In this document: positions 35,631-45,551 of the stretch, piece after piece
Numbering within the stretch: the stretch's first letter is position 1
Layout of the letters: every line of letters begins with the position of its first letter
Assembly (NCBI GenBank): GCA_034440635.1
Contig: JAOTON010002241.1
Span: 620,001-684,000, forward strand
Length of the DNA stretch: 64,000 nucleotides
Source: Lepas anatifera
Lineage: Eukaryota; Arthropoda; Thecostraca; Lepadidae
Direction of reading: 5' to 3'
The notes under the pieces: generated by a model
What the model was told of the DNA's origin: nothing
Databases searched by the model: none
Seen by the model: only the letters and a program-made list of their open reading frames with translations
Position numbers and translations under genes: made by a program

Positions 35631-36218
35631 GTACAAATATATGTAATGTGAACACAGGTCGCAACGCAATCTAAATGAAAAATTTGGTCTGTAGCTGACA
35701 TTTAAAAAATCAACCGAAAATATGTTAATAACTAAGACAGGGACAGAGTATCCTCAGGATACTTCTCATACCAGTTGAATATGGTAATAATATCAATGTC
35801 TAATTGCAATAGCCAGAATATATCGCAAAGAGCTCCAATCCTAATAAATCAAATATTTTTCTACGTTAGAAATGTAAGGATTACCACCTACATTTTCCGC
35901 TTCTTCTTGTCTGACGTTCTTTCTTTGTCGGATACCAATGGATCCATGCAAAATAATAACGCAGCATTGACTTACAAGGAAAACTTACAAATTGCCCGTG
36001 AAGATTCCTATTCTCCAAGGATAATTAGTTATGTGTGCTCAACGATTGTACGTTCTGAAAAAGGAGAACCGATGTCATTAAGGCCCCCAAAAACCTCAAT
36101 ACACAAACTCGCAAGTTTAGGAGGAAAGTTAACATGTCCGACTGTCGCTGTATTTACCGGCAGCTTAGTACTGTCTAGTTTTCATTATATGCCACAGAGG
36201 GCTCTGGGGGTCACAGAG
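35631..36218. other. Non-coding; unexplained open frame
   Basis: A 160-codon plus frame (35775-36257) is long for such AT-rich DNA but has no recognised domain and ends inside the 24-bp minisatellite. It is noted, not called. Confidence 0.4.
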
Positions 36219-36482
36219 CCACCATATCTGTGGTCCACTGAACCACCAGCTCTGTGATCCACAGAACCACCAGCTCTGTGGTCCACAGAACCACCAGCTC
36301 TGTGATCCACTGAACCACTAGTTCTGTGATACACAGAACTACCAGCTCTGTGATCCACAGAACTACCAGCTCTTTGGTCCACAGAACCACCAGCTCTGTG
36401 GTTCACAGAACCACCAGCTCTGTGGTCCACAGAACCACCAGCTCTGTGGTCCACAGAACCACCAGCTCTGTGATCCACAGAA
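36219..36482. repeat. 24-bp minisatellite of mini-palindromes, 11 exact-length units
   Basis: Eleven consecutive units of exactly 24 bp, consensus CCACCAGCTCTGTGGTCCACAGAA, with no insertions or deletions. Each unit contains the perfect palindrome TCTGTGG-T-CCACAGA or a one-base variant. Because 24 is divisible by three, a minus-strand frame (36185-36535, 116 codons) reads GGSVDHRA octapeptide repeats and a plus frame reads SSVxHRTT. Differences between units are mostly amino-acid changing, so selection for a protein is not evident. Confidence 0.97.
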
Positions 36483-36960
36483 CCACCCACCAGTTTTGTA
36501 GTCAACATAACTGTCAGCTGTTCATATAAGTACATCCTGATCAGACGTGTACTTAGATCTCAGAGATAATACCGAAATAAAAAAATATAACATGTTGGAT
36601 CCTGTTCCTTATTTGCCTGCTATTGGATTTTAACTTACTAGGGCTTGATTTGCAAAGTCCAGAACAGTGCATGGAGCGTTTTCCAGAGGTTGTACAAGAC
36701 ATATTACCCATATGTTTTTATTTGTTCATAAATTTCTGATCGGGCCTTTTGAAACGTTTGGCCGTTTTCAATGTTTTCTAGTTGATTTTTATCTCGGGTC
36801 CTTTCTGGGATCGTCGGGATCCTAACACATGTCTGTTTAGGACCTTAGCCAAACTGATGTCGTTTCTCACCCACCAGCACTTGTTGCACGCGCTTTTATG
36901 GACCATTATCGCGCGGTGGGGTCTGCCTGCACTGGACGCAGCCGCCCGGTCGACCCCGGA
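36483..36960. other. Non-coding, nothing recognised
   Basis: AT-rich spacer without features. Confidence 0.5.
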
Positions 36961-37020
36961 ATCGCACCAGCAGCTGACAGATGCAGTTGGTGACGTCACT
37001 TCAGAGCTGACGTCATGTGG
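36961..37020. promoter_or_regulatory. Paired CRE sites
   Basis: Two perfect TGACGTCA palindromes at 36991-36998 and 37008-37015 lie 17 bp apart. A TGACAG TALE-type word lies just upstream (36975). This spacing places both sites on nearly opposite helix faces. Binding by CREB/ATF is inferred. Confidence 0.35.
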
Positions 37021-38767
37021 CAGGAGCTCGGTATTGTGATGTCGCTGCTTTATGGCACAGCTCCTACTCACCAGCTCATGTAAATTCGGGATCCAGCAAT
37101 ATAGATATTTCACTGAGAAGTTCAGTGAGGTTTCTGGTGTTTTCATCCATATGGTACACATCTGCTTTGAGGTGGAATCCCGTACAATGACCATCAATCT
37201 TCATAGTTCTTCACATAGTATGAAACAATGCCCACCCCCAAGAAAGATCTTCCCAAACGACCGCTTGTAATATTTTTTCAAACATGCCCCAAATTTTGAA
37301 CAATGCCAACGGAGGATCAAATTTTCACCGAGCTGGTTCAGACTTCCTCCTGCAAAACATCTTACAAAGAAAAGACATGGTGTGGATTTGTGGAGTAAGT
37401 CCGAACCACCATATCCGAGTCTTACAAAGAATCCGAGCCGGGAGACTATTTTGGGCAGGCCAGGTCCCGGGTAATACATCCAGTCTTGGTTTGCTGCCGA
37501 CGTCTGTCGCTGCCGTCCTGTATCCCCTGACAGGGGGACCGTCATCGAAGCCGTCCCATCACCCACCGGGCGCTCATTAATCAGCCAGTATCACCGACCA
37601 GAAGCGGCCGGTGGTGACGTTTTTGCGTCCGTCAATTTGCTGATGGCGGTACTTCAAAGGCTGCGGCCGCCGTGCGCACGTGCTCCGCCATAACATTTGT
37701 GACAGGTAATTACTGCCGAGCGGCTCGCTGACCACCGCCCCCGCTCCCCCTGGCCCCCGGCTACCTGATCACCCCCCTCACAGCCAGGTGTTGACGCGCC
37801 GATTGGCTTATTTTTGGTTCCGGCATGCCGCCACAGTCTTATCGAGGCAGATCACCCGAAAGGGCGCCAACTCAGATGTGAGACTAATGTGGCGTCCTGT
37901 TCAGGAAGCTATCCCCCTGGTATTCATGGAGTGGCTGGTTGGGGGGGGGTAGGGAAATTAGGGAGGATGGTGTTTGGCTAACCAGCTTCCTCCCTTTTAT
38001 TAAAACGTTTATTTTCCACCATGTAAGCGTTCTCAAAAACAGAAACTCCGGATACAGGAGCTGTTGCAGTAGGTACTATTTACAAGCCCACCACAGGAAC
38101 GGATTGATTGACTCATGTAACCAGGAGTTCTGAAAGTAAACACCCGGTTACACTGGTTGATAATGTCGGTTAATACGTTGCGGTCGGTATAGAGCGTTCT
38201 GAATCTGCTCGTATATCGGGTAAGTGTGAATTCTCCATTCGTGCAAAATCGTCGGCGAGTCTACCAAAGGCCCCCTGTCAGCCCCATCCCTGCACCTGCC
38301 CCCGCCCCCGCGCGGACCCCATGCCGCGTGGGGCGCCGGCGATTGCGGTACCCTGTCAGCGGCTCACTCAGGCCCCGTTCCATCAGTCAGCACGGTTTTG
38401 TCAGCAGGACCTCTCACCTCCACCTCCAAAAAGCAACACCAGCGCAGTAGGCGTCTGTGGCATCTGCTTACCTCGGAGGATGAGACACAATCTACCATTC
38501 TCAAAAAGGTAGGCTGCTGCTACCGCGCTGTTGCCTTTTGCTCAGCTGCACAACAGCAGGCCGTCCTAGCGTAAAACCTGTAGGACCGGATCCTGGGCAG
38601 AGGCTACAATGTTGTGACGTAGGCGAAATACTGTCTCCCGATTCGTGCTGATAAAACTGTGCTGAGATACGGAACAAGGCTCAATCTCGCTGTTCAGTCT
38701 CATTACGGCAATTTTTGCTGTTTTTACTATCCCGTCAATTCAAATGCGGAGAGAGTGACCTTGAATG
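37021..38767. other. Non-coding with GC-rich patches
   Basis: GC-rich patches at about 37540-37800 and 38260-38440. A G-run lies near 37940. No gene or repeat was recognised. Confidence 0.5.
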
Positions 38768-38799
38768 ATATATATATATATATTTTTTATATATATAAG

Positions 38800-38830
<31 letters not shown>

Positions 38831-38837
38831 ATATTTG
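38768..38837. repeat. (AT)n microsatellite
   Basis: About 70 bp of TA dinucleotides with one T-rich interruption. Confidence 0.95.
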
Positions 38838-39117
38838 TTTAGGATTTTGAAATTTCACATGTAGCAATGCGGTCATGCTGTTCATCATAGTTTGCCTCTG
38901 CGAGGTAAACCTCTGGCAGACCAGGAAACATGTCCCTCTCCCCAACGGTGTATGCAGTCACAGAAGGAGACGCAATATTTAACTGTTATACAAGTGGCCG
39001 ATCAATTCAAACAGGCCTTTTCTCAGATGGGTCAAGAGAGAATGTCGCCATTTGCGCCGAAAAAGAAAGTACTTTGGATGGTTATTTTGTATTTAATTGT
39101 TCTTAATTGTAATACAT

Positions 39118-39289
39118 ATGGCCCTTTGCCACGATGATTGTGACTTTTGAATTAATCCATAAAATTACAAAATATTTCAAGAGTTTTAGAACCGAAATCA
39201 TCAGCTAAAGTAATAGAAGTCAAACAGTTATATAATTTGTAATTGTATGGATTAGTTCAAAAGTCACAATCATTGTGGCAAAGAGCCAT
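39118..39289. mobile_element. Foldback element with 54-bp terminal inverted repeats
   Basis: The 172-bp element's outer 54 bp arms are inverted copies with four mismatches. The left arm begins ATGGCCCTTTGCCAC and ends AAATTACAAA; the right arm begins TTTGTAATTGTATGG and ends GTGGCAAAGAGCCAT. The centre is about 64 bp of AT-rich DNA. No target duplication was identified, so the superfamily is unknown. Confidence 0.85.
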
Positions 39290-39479
39290 GCGTGTTAACT
39301 ATTTAGAACAATGTCGTAACTTCAGCAAACCTTCCGCCAACTGGTTAATGTTATTCTGAGTATTTGTTACATATGAGCAGAGTCTATGCTTCAGAAGCAT
39401 TGGCCGCCTGTTGAATAACTTTTTTGCTGGACAGAAATGAAAATATAAAGTCATAAATCCAGAATGGTGTGTTTTATTT

Positions 39480-39530
39480 CCGTTCTCAGCTGGTAGAGCA
39501 CGATGCGCTATTGTACCGGGTAGGTGGTAA
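39480..39530 (+). mobile_element. tRNA-like fragment (D-arm / A-box)
   Basis: TCTCAGCTGGTAGAGCACG is an excellent tRNA D-arm with A-box. It is followed by an anticodon-arm-like stretch, but the T-arm and B-box are missing (the sequence becomes AT-rich). Partial tRNA pseudogene or SINE head. Confidence 0.4.
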
Positions 39531-40189
39531 AATTATATCGATGTAATTTTTGCACCATACTTTAGCCTGTTCAAGAACTTTTCATTGTGCAGCTTGCGTT
39601 TTGCTTTTAGAGACCACCTCTGAAGACTGAATGTAGCAAAGTAACGGCACAGTCACACGGCACCAGGTATTCAACCCAATTCAATGTGAACAAGATGAAA
39701 AATATTTAAAGCAATTCTTCATAATTTGGCACACATAATTTCAATCATTGTGTTTGCATTGCCCGTTTTTTCATCGAATGTTTTTCGGTCTCTCTTCTCC
39801 CAATTTTTTTTAATCCCTTGGAAAAGTGTCGTATCTTTTTTCATCTCGATCACAGAGTCTTGGCAAGTTGCATGTACCTATGGACTGGGCCCTAACATTC
39901 TGGACAGCATTTCTCCCGACTGCAGAACTTCTACTTATGATGCAGTTTCCTGGTTTGAGCCGTATCTGATCGCTCGAGGGTAGGACAGGAGTGTGCAGTG
40001 ACCCGGGGTATATTTGGATCAGGCAAACTAATTCATTAAGTCTGGACTCTGTTCCATATGTCAGTTTCTACATATTACAAGTCCGTTACGTAAGATATGC
40101 ATGACCGAACGCCCTGCTTTGAGTCATTTGAGTGTCAGTTCCCGTCTCCCAATTTCAACTCCAGCGACCTGCCGCCAGACCGTCTGAAT
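39531..40189. other. Non-coding, nothing recognised
   Basis: An 85-codon frame at 39726-39983 is hydrophobic but unrecognised. Confidence 0.5.
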
Positions 40190-40470
40190 TCTGAATGGCA
40201 CAATCTCATGCGCCTCCGGAATTATGGACCATTGTTCGTTGCCGGGCCATTAGACTTCATTTGAGATGTGGATTTATCTCTTGGGACGACGTTTAATTCA
40301 AAAGCGTGTCGAGAAGAGCGCCGTGCGCCGGCCTCGCCGCCGTGTTTTAGTTTGGCTCGGCTGACTCTCAGTCATTACGACCCCGCCTACAGTCAGCTGA
40401 TTGCCAGAACGCAAACTCATTTGGCTAATGCAAGATGACTTGGCGCCAACTTGGCGACGGGAAATTATGA
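40190..40470. promoter_or_regulatory. Candidate enhancer block with E2F palindrome
   Basis: Contains TTGGCGCCAA (40440-40449), a perfect E2F-type palindrome, followed by a second TTGGCG. It also holds GTCATTACGA, CATTTGGCTAATGCAAGATG, GCCATTAGAC and GTTTAATTC words. CpG-rich in the middle, with no open frame. Function inferred from motif density. Confidence 0.35.
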
Positions 40471-41039
40471 CAATGCGTGGCGATGGCGCTTCTAGAGGTA
40501 AAAACCATTGGTTTTGTCGTCTCTTGATGTGTAATGAGCACAGGATGAAATATATGTGGCATTGTCTGTAATGCGTATATAAGAACTTGTTTTAGCTGTT
40601 ATGCAGTTTAGCAAGATATCCTAACTTTGTCGTCCCTGTTGATGGCTCGTTTAGCTCCGAGCAATAGTTGAAGCAATGTAATAACTATGAAGACCCTGAA
40701 TAGTCGTCTGCATCTCAGAGGGAGCCGCTTTATTTGCAGAGGGATATACTGTTAGTTCTTAGGAATGAGGGCAGGCTCATGCAGCTGAACCTCGATTTGG
40801 TGGCCTGTTGGTTAAATAAACAAAAAATTTAGCAGGACTGTGTACCTTCTGACCGTATGGGACCTGGATAGGGTTTTCGTATTTCGAAAACTTTTTTTCA
40901 TTCTCTAGAAAACAAAACAAAACGTCGCGTGACAAAGGCGCTGTCTTTCAGATTTTTTATTCAGAAACAATTTCTCTCACCACCAAAGAAGTACCTTTCG
41001 AACGGACAGAACGCTTAAAACTGTTTTTGAAAGACGGAC
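40471..41039. other. Non-coding, nothing recognised
   Basis: AT-rich spacer. No supported feature. Confidence 0.5.
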
Positions 41040-41175
41040 GCGTTTTCCCCAGTTGATCAACTATGAATCAGTACTTGGCGTGTGAGGGTAAAAGGCACAA
41101 GAGAGTCTAGCCCCTTCTTTTCGCTGTGGGGGTCATGCCCGGATGACTCCCTGGGTCCACCCCTGTATGGTGCAC
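41040..41175. mobile_element. Right part of a MITE-like element
   Basis: Ends in CTGGGTCCACCCCTG, similar to the right terminal repeat at 12784-12796, with a G/C-run body before it. The left end is not identifiable. Confidence 0.35.
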
Positions 41176-42179
41176 CATCTTAAGCCAGCTACCCGGAGCC
41201 ATTCTGACGCCAGTTAAATGGGACAACGGTTTTCTAGTAGCGGAAGATCCACCCAGAGGAAGACCTCGTGGATCGGTAGGATTTGTAGATTCGTGGGGGA
41301 GGGGCATGTCGAGCACACGTCACGAAGCGCTAACACCGCCATCTCCAGACTGCACGCACTGCTGGAGCTCCCGGAGTCCTGGTCGCGTGACCGGAGATAG
41401 GACCGATTGTGGATATTTGTATGAATGACAAACGAAGAGTTTCAAAGCCTGGCATCATAACTTGTGATACAATAATCGGTAATAACGCAAAGGTCATTAA
41501 AATTAATGTGTGGAATAACACCCCATTCTGGCAGTTGAAAACCGAAATTGGCTCGTTTTTGAAGCCTACTTCATTTATCAGATATACATTAGTTTTGATT
41601 ATCTAAAGACTTGGGAAAACAAGCAATTATGGGCTGAAGGGCCACCTTTTTCGTCTGACTTGCAACAGACTTTAACTTTTCTCCCTTTCGAACCAGAAAT
41701 AGAAGTTAGAAATGAAATAAACTAACAATGAACATCTATCTATATCGAATATTTACTGAACTGCGTCGTAAATCCATTGTCACGCAAGACGGCATCAATC
41801 ACACAAAACAGAGCCCAGCGAGATTAGATCTGGTATTTCAGACTCCGAGGTGTCAGACCAGTGCAGAGCCCGGAGTGGCGACGACACTGCCATCTGTGGA
41901 GCGGCGGCGGAGGCTCGGCCCCCGAGGCTCCTGACCACCCCGTGCCCAAGACTGCCAGCAGCTGCTTCAGATCCGTTGGTAACCGCGATGACTTTCCGGG
42001 AACCACTCTGAAGTCGATTTACAGGAATCGGCCCCGCTGCATGAGAACGTTATTCAGATTGGGTTAGAAATTGGAAATTGATACGTGCCGTTTGCTGGCG
42101 ATCGTTTTCGAGGCAGGCCTACGTTTCCAATTTCCATAGCGCAGTTGCCACTTCCTGATGTTCAGTAGAGAACGTCATG
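41176..42179. other. Non-coding, nothing recognised
   Basis: GC-rich patch at 41860-41940. No credible gene. Confidence 0.5.
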
Positions 42180-42740
42180 GATTGGATATATGAATGAGAA
42201 GTCAATCCAATCCAATCCCTGGATTGGATTGAACGGGAGCTGCCTGGGAAATTCGGATATTTGTTATTTGGATATGAACTTTGTTTCATTTAACCGTATT
42301 TTACATGGATCCGATTTGGATTCTTTACCATCGTGTTCAAACAAATTGGGCTCAATGGTAGAAGCAAGGGGCAAGTGGGGGCAAGTGCCCCTCATCAATT
42401 ATCAGCGACCTCTTAAATGGTCACAGCGCACAGCCCCCTGAAAGGTCGATGGTGTCCCCTGAAAATACCGCTTTCCACTTCCCCCCCACCTCTCCAGGAT
42501 GCGGATGTGGCGCCCCCGCAAAAGAATCTGACGCCCACCTGATAGGTTTTCCCGCCGCCCAAAAGTGACACTCCCTGGTTCAGATGGCGTCCCTGAAAAG
42601 GTGCCCCCTCCCCGATCGGAAGTCCTGGATCCGCCTACGATTGGGCTGATTTCTCGCGGAAAATTCGGATTTGGATTGGATTGGATTGGACTTTTCATGG
42701 CTATGGATCGAATTGGGTTTTTCATGGCTATGACACGCTT
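42180..42740. repeat. Repeat complex with inverted AATCC/GGATT tracts and MITE material
   Basis: 42194-42224 holds perfect 12-bp inverted arms TCAATCCAATCC and GGATTGGATTGA. At 42668-42689 the pentamer GGATT is tandemly repeated, inverted relative to the first tract. Between them lie AGGGGCA/TGCCCCT (about 42366-42391) and a MITE-like CCTGGATCCGCC (42626). A direct repeat TTTTCATGGCTATG occurs twice at 42693-42733. Confidence 0.55.
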
Positions 42741-43369
42741 CATTTTTCAGTAACAGTTAATGGTAGGTGTTATCACCCGCTTCACTCGTCTGATGAAAGT
42801 GGAGACTTCTGCAGCGCATTTTGTGGTATAATTTCATATTTTTAGCTTTACTGCGCTTTGATCTTGGAAGTATCGTATTTGAGTGATGGTACTACTTTTA
42901 TTGGCTTCCTGTAGTGGAGAAAGTACCAATTAAGCTTGCATACGTTGTTTAGAGCATGCATCCTTTAAAGAGTTGGCTAAAAAAGCTGCCGACAAATGGT
43001 ATGCAGTTCAGAAGGCCGGGTGGATGGCCCGATCAGTGAGTTCTGATAGGCACCAGGACATGTCGCGTCTGCCATCGGCACCTCCTGGGTTGTAAGCCTT
43101 GTTTTGGGCGTGTGTTGTCCGAGTGACAGTCAGTGTTCTGCTACGCCCATTGGGGTGTGGGAGGAATTTCTCAACCTCTCCCATCTGACCCCATCTCCCG
43201 GCTCGCGTGACATCGGCATAGAGATCAAAGGATGGTGCTCGCGCTGGCTTTCTGTTGACGCGTAATACAACACTTCATCCCCCAGGATGTACCATACTCG
43301 CATTTGAGTACTTCAGCTCATCTTCCACAGAGTGGATAGTGAGTAAATTGGCGGCATGATCGACTTGAC
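42741..43369. other. Non-coding, nothing recognised
   Basis: No supported feature. Confidence 0.5.
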
Positions 43370-43880
43370 GGATATCGTTTTCACCTCTAAATCAGTCGGT
43401 CCGGCGTAAGTGCGCCGTATAGAACCCCCGCTCACGCTCGCTCGGCCACTTATCGAGATGGAACATCTGAACGGGCCCACCATAAAATAGACCTTTTCAG
43501 CTTCATCGCGCGCCCGCTCACACCGAGTGATCGCGTCAGTGTTTAATATCGATGTGAACCGACTGCAAAGGCTGTCGGCCAGAACAGCCGCTCTCTGTCG
43601 ATTTCGACTGGCTGTGACTGGCGGCGTGAGGTGGGCCACCGCGGCTTCGGCGCCGGTCTGTTCGCGCCTCGTTGGAAGCGGCGCCCGCGGCGGGGACGCA
43701 AGAGACGCGACCTCACCGGACACTGACGAACGGCCACAAAGCGTGCACGGCCGCGTTTTTGCCCCAAGATGAATTCATTGTTGTGATACGAGTATTTATA
43801 GAGGCGGCGCGCCGCTGCTGCCGCCGGGCTGGTTGTCAAAAGTGGCGCAGTGGCGCCGCTAGCAAGCTCCTAGTCGGAGG
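43370..43880. promoter_or_regulatory. CpG-rich island
   Basis: CpG-rich with ATTTATAGAGGCGGCGCG near 43795 and TTTAATATCGATG near 43541. Overlapping frames on both strands lack recognisable protein features. Confidence 0.35.
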
Positions 43881-44348
43881 GTCATCAGCTGTCTGATGCA
43901 ACAGAGGCGTTCACAGCGGAGGGCGTCGAAGACAGGTCTCCACGTTACACTTTGTGTGTTTTTCTTTTCGCTGGCTTTGATTCCTTCTACATGCCGTTTG
44001 ATTAGCTGTGAACCATTACTTAATGCTTGATTCAAGACAGAGGCATAGCTAGACATTTATCAGTCGGGCTATAGCATGACAACCAAACCTAGAGCCCAGT
44101 TTGAATAATTTGGTAGGTCGTCTGAAGGCCCTTATAGGTAGCCGTGTTTAGGACGTACCGGTCGGAGTTCGCCTCGATCTTGGCTATGCCGCAGGGGCTA
44201 CCGGTGACAGTGACCGCGGGATATCGCGACCGCGGGACACGAACTGTTATCCAGCGACGGCACCGATGAGAGCCTGGGTTTTGCCGCGCAACACGCTCTG
44301 TGCAGCGAGCTCGCAGGTGGCTAAGTCGAGCGTTCCTTGTAACGTGTA
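43881..44348. other. Non-coding, nothing recognised
   Basis: A 136-codon minus frame (44089-44499) runs into the degenerate repeat below; not protein-like. Confidence 0.5.
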
Positions 44349-44575
44349 GTGCGGAGCAGCGTACACCCAAGCCACTCTTGTGCGGTGCAGTATCGTATAA
44401 GCAACAGGTAGTTGATGTCTTGCGGTGCAGTACAGCTACCAGCGCCCCATGGGCGGCGAGTCTAGCTCTCTGGACGCGTGAGGTGCGGTGCAGCGTCAAT
44501 CAGGCGTCTTACGTTGTGCGGCGCAGTATAACCACATGCATATCGAAGCGCCATGTGCTAGATGGTACAGTATGA
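44349..44575. repeat. Irregular repeat with TGCGGTGCAGTA cores
   Basis: The core TGCGGTGCAG recurs with few changes near 44350, 44381, 44421, 44484, 44517 and 44562, at irregular 31-63 bp spacing. Most copies are followed by TAT, TAC or CGT. The related GGCGGTACAGTA cores at 11680-11748 suggest a dispersed family. Confidence 0.55.
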
Positions 44576-45159
44576 CTAGTTTGAAACCGGGAGGCCATTA
44601 ATGAGTACCTAACTAATTACATTCAAAGAGAATAGACGGAATCGATTCACTGTAAATGTGTGAATGATAATGTGCATGGAACAAAAATAATTTGCTAGGA
44701 GAGATGCAAATTTTAATGGTGCAGATATTTTGGGCCCAATAGCACACGTTCCACTCCTATTGGCAGGATTTTTCAAACATAAGGGAACATAGGAAACGGC
44801 ACCAAGGGAAGTACAAAACGACACCAGACTTCCGTGTTTCACTCCTTGAACTATCTACTACAGGAGTTGAAAGTATGTTCAAGCAGAAGGAGGACCTGCT
44901 TATTTGGCACCAGCCTTGCGTTTAAGGTTTACTGCATAAGCGGTGCCACCAGCAACCTTCTTTACGTAGACTTAGGACACTTTTAAACCGGAGATTTTTC
45001 GTAAGGTGGATGGAAGAAATACCACTTAAGGAGTCGAGAATCCAAACTAAAGAACAATCAAAATAAGGGAACACTTTCCGTTTGATGAAAATCGCCGGCG
45101 AGGGTCTCAGAATTTAGGGGTTAGGGGACAGCCATCCCTCTACCTTATCTCCCTCTCCA
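44576..45159. other. Non-coding, nothing recognised
   Basis: AT-rich spacer without features. Confidence 0.5.
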
Positions 45160-45508
45160 GGGCCCTCGGCTCTGCGCATCTCACTTTCCTCTGCCCACGC
45201 ACCCCTGGCCAGGTGAGGGCGCCGTTAGTTCTGCCCTGGCCGTCGGGCCACAGTTTCGGCGCTGCTCGGACCGCTAGGTGGCGCCACCGTCGCGGCCGAC
45301 GGGGCCGACGTTGCCGACGTTTCCGAAGAACAACACTAGCCGTCGCTCGTAAATCGCCGCAGGCTTCCTTTGTTTCAGCTGCGTTAGCTATATTTCTCCT
45401 CTGAGATAACAAATAGCGGATCGCGGATCGCCGCGTTCGCAGTTAGCGGCGTTGTGCCGTAACGCTGCGGCACTGCGGCGTTTGCAGCGCTGCAGTGTTG
45501 CGCCGTTA
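45160..45508. promoter_or_regulatory. CpG island with CTCF-like word
   Basis: CCGCTAGGTGGCGC (45271-45284) matches the vertebrate CTCF consensus CCASYAGRKGGCRS at 13 of 14 positions. The 3' half (45410-45508) is a palindrome-rich run of GCGGC/GCCG words leading into the perfect hairpin below. Confidence 0.35.
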
Positions 45509-45551
45509 GTGGCGCATGTGGCATTGGTAGAACCCATGCCACATGCGCCAC
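45509..45551. repeat. Perfect 16-bp inverted repeat hairpin
   Basis: GTGGCGCATGTGGCAT (45509-45524) and ATGCCACATGCGCCAC (45536-45551) are exact complements separated by 11 nt. It could form a cruciform in DNA or a stable RNA hairpin. A recent inversion or transposon-end pair are other possibilities. Confidence 0.95.
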
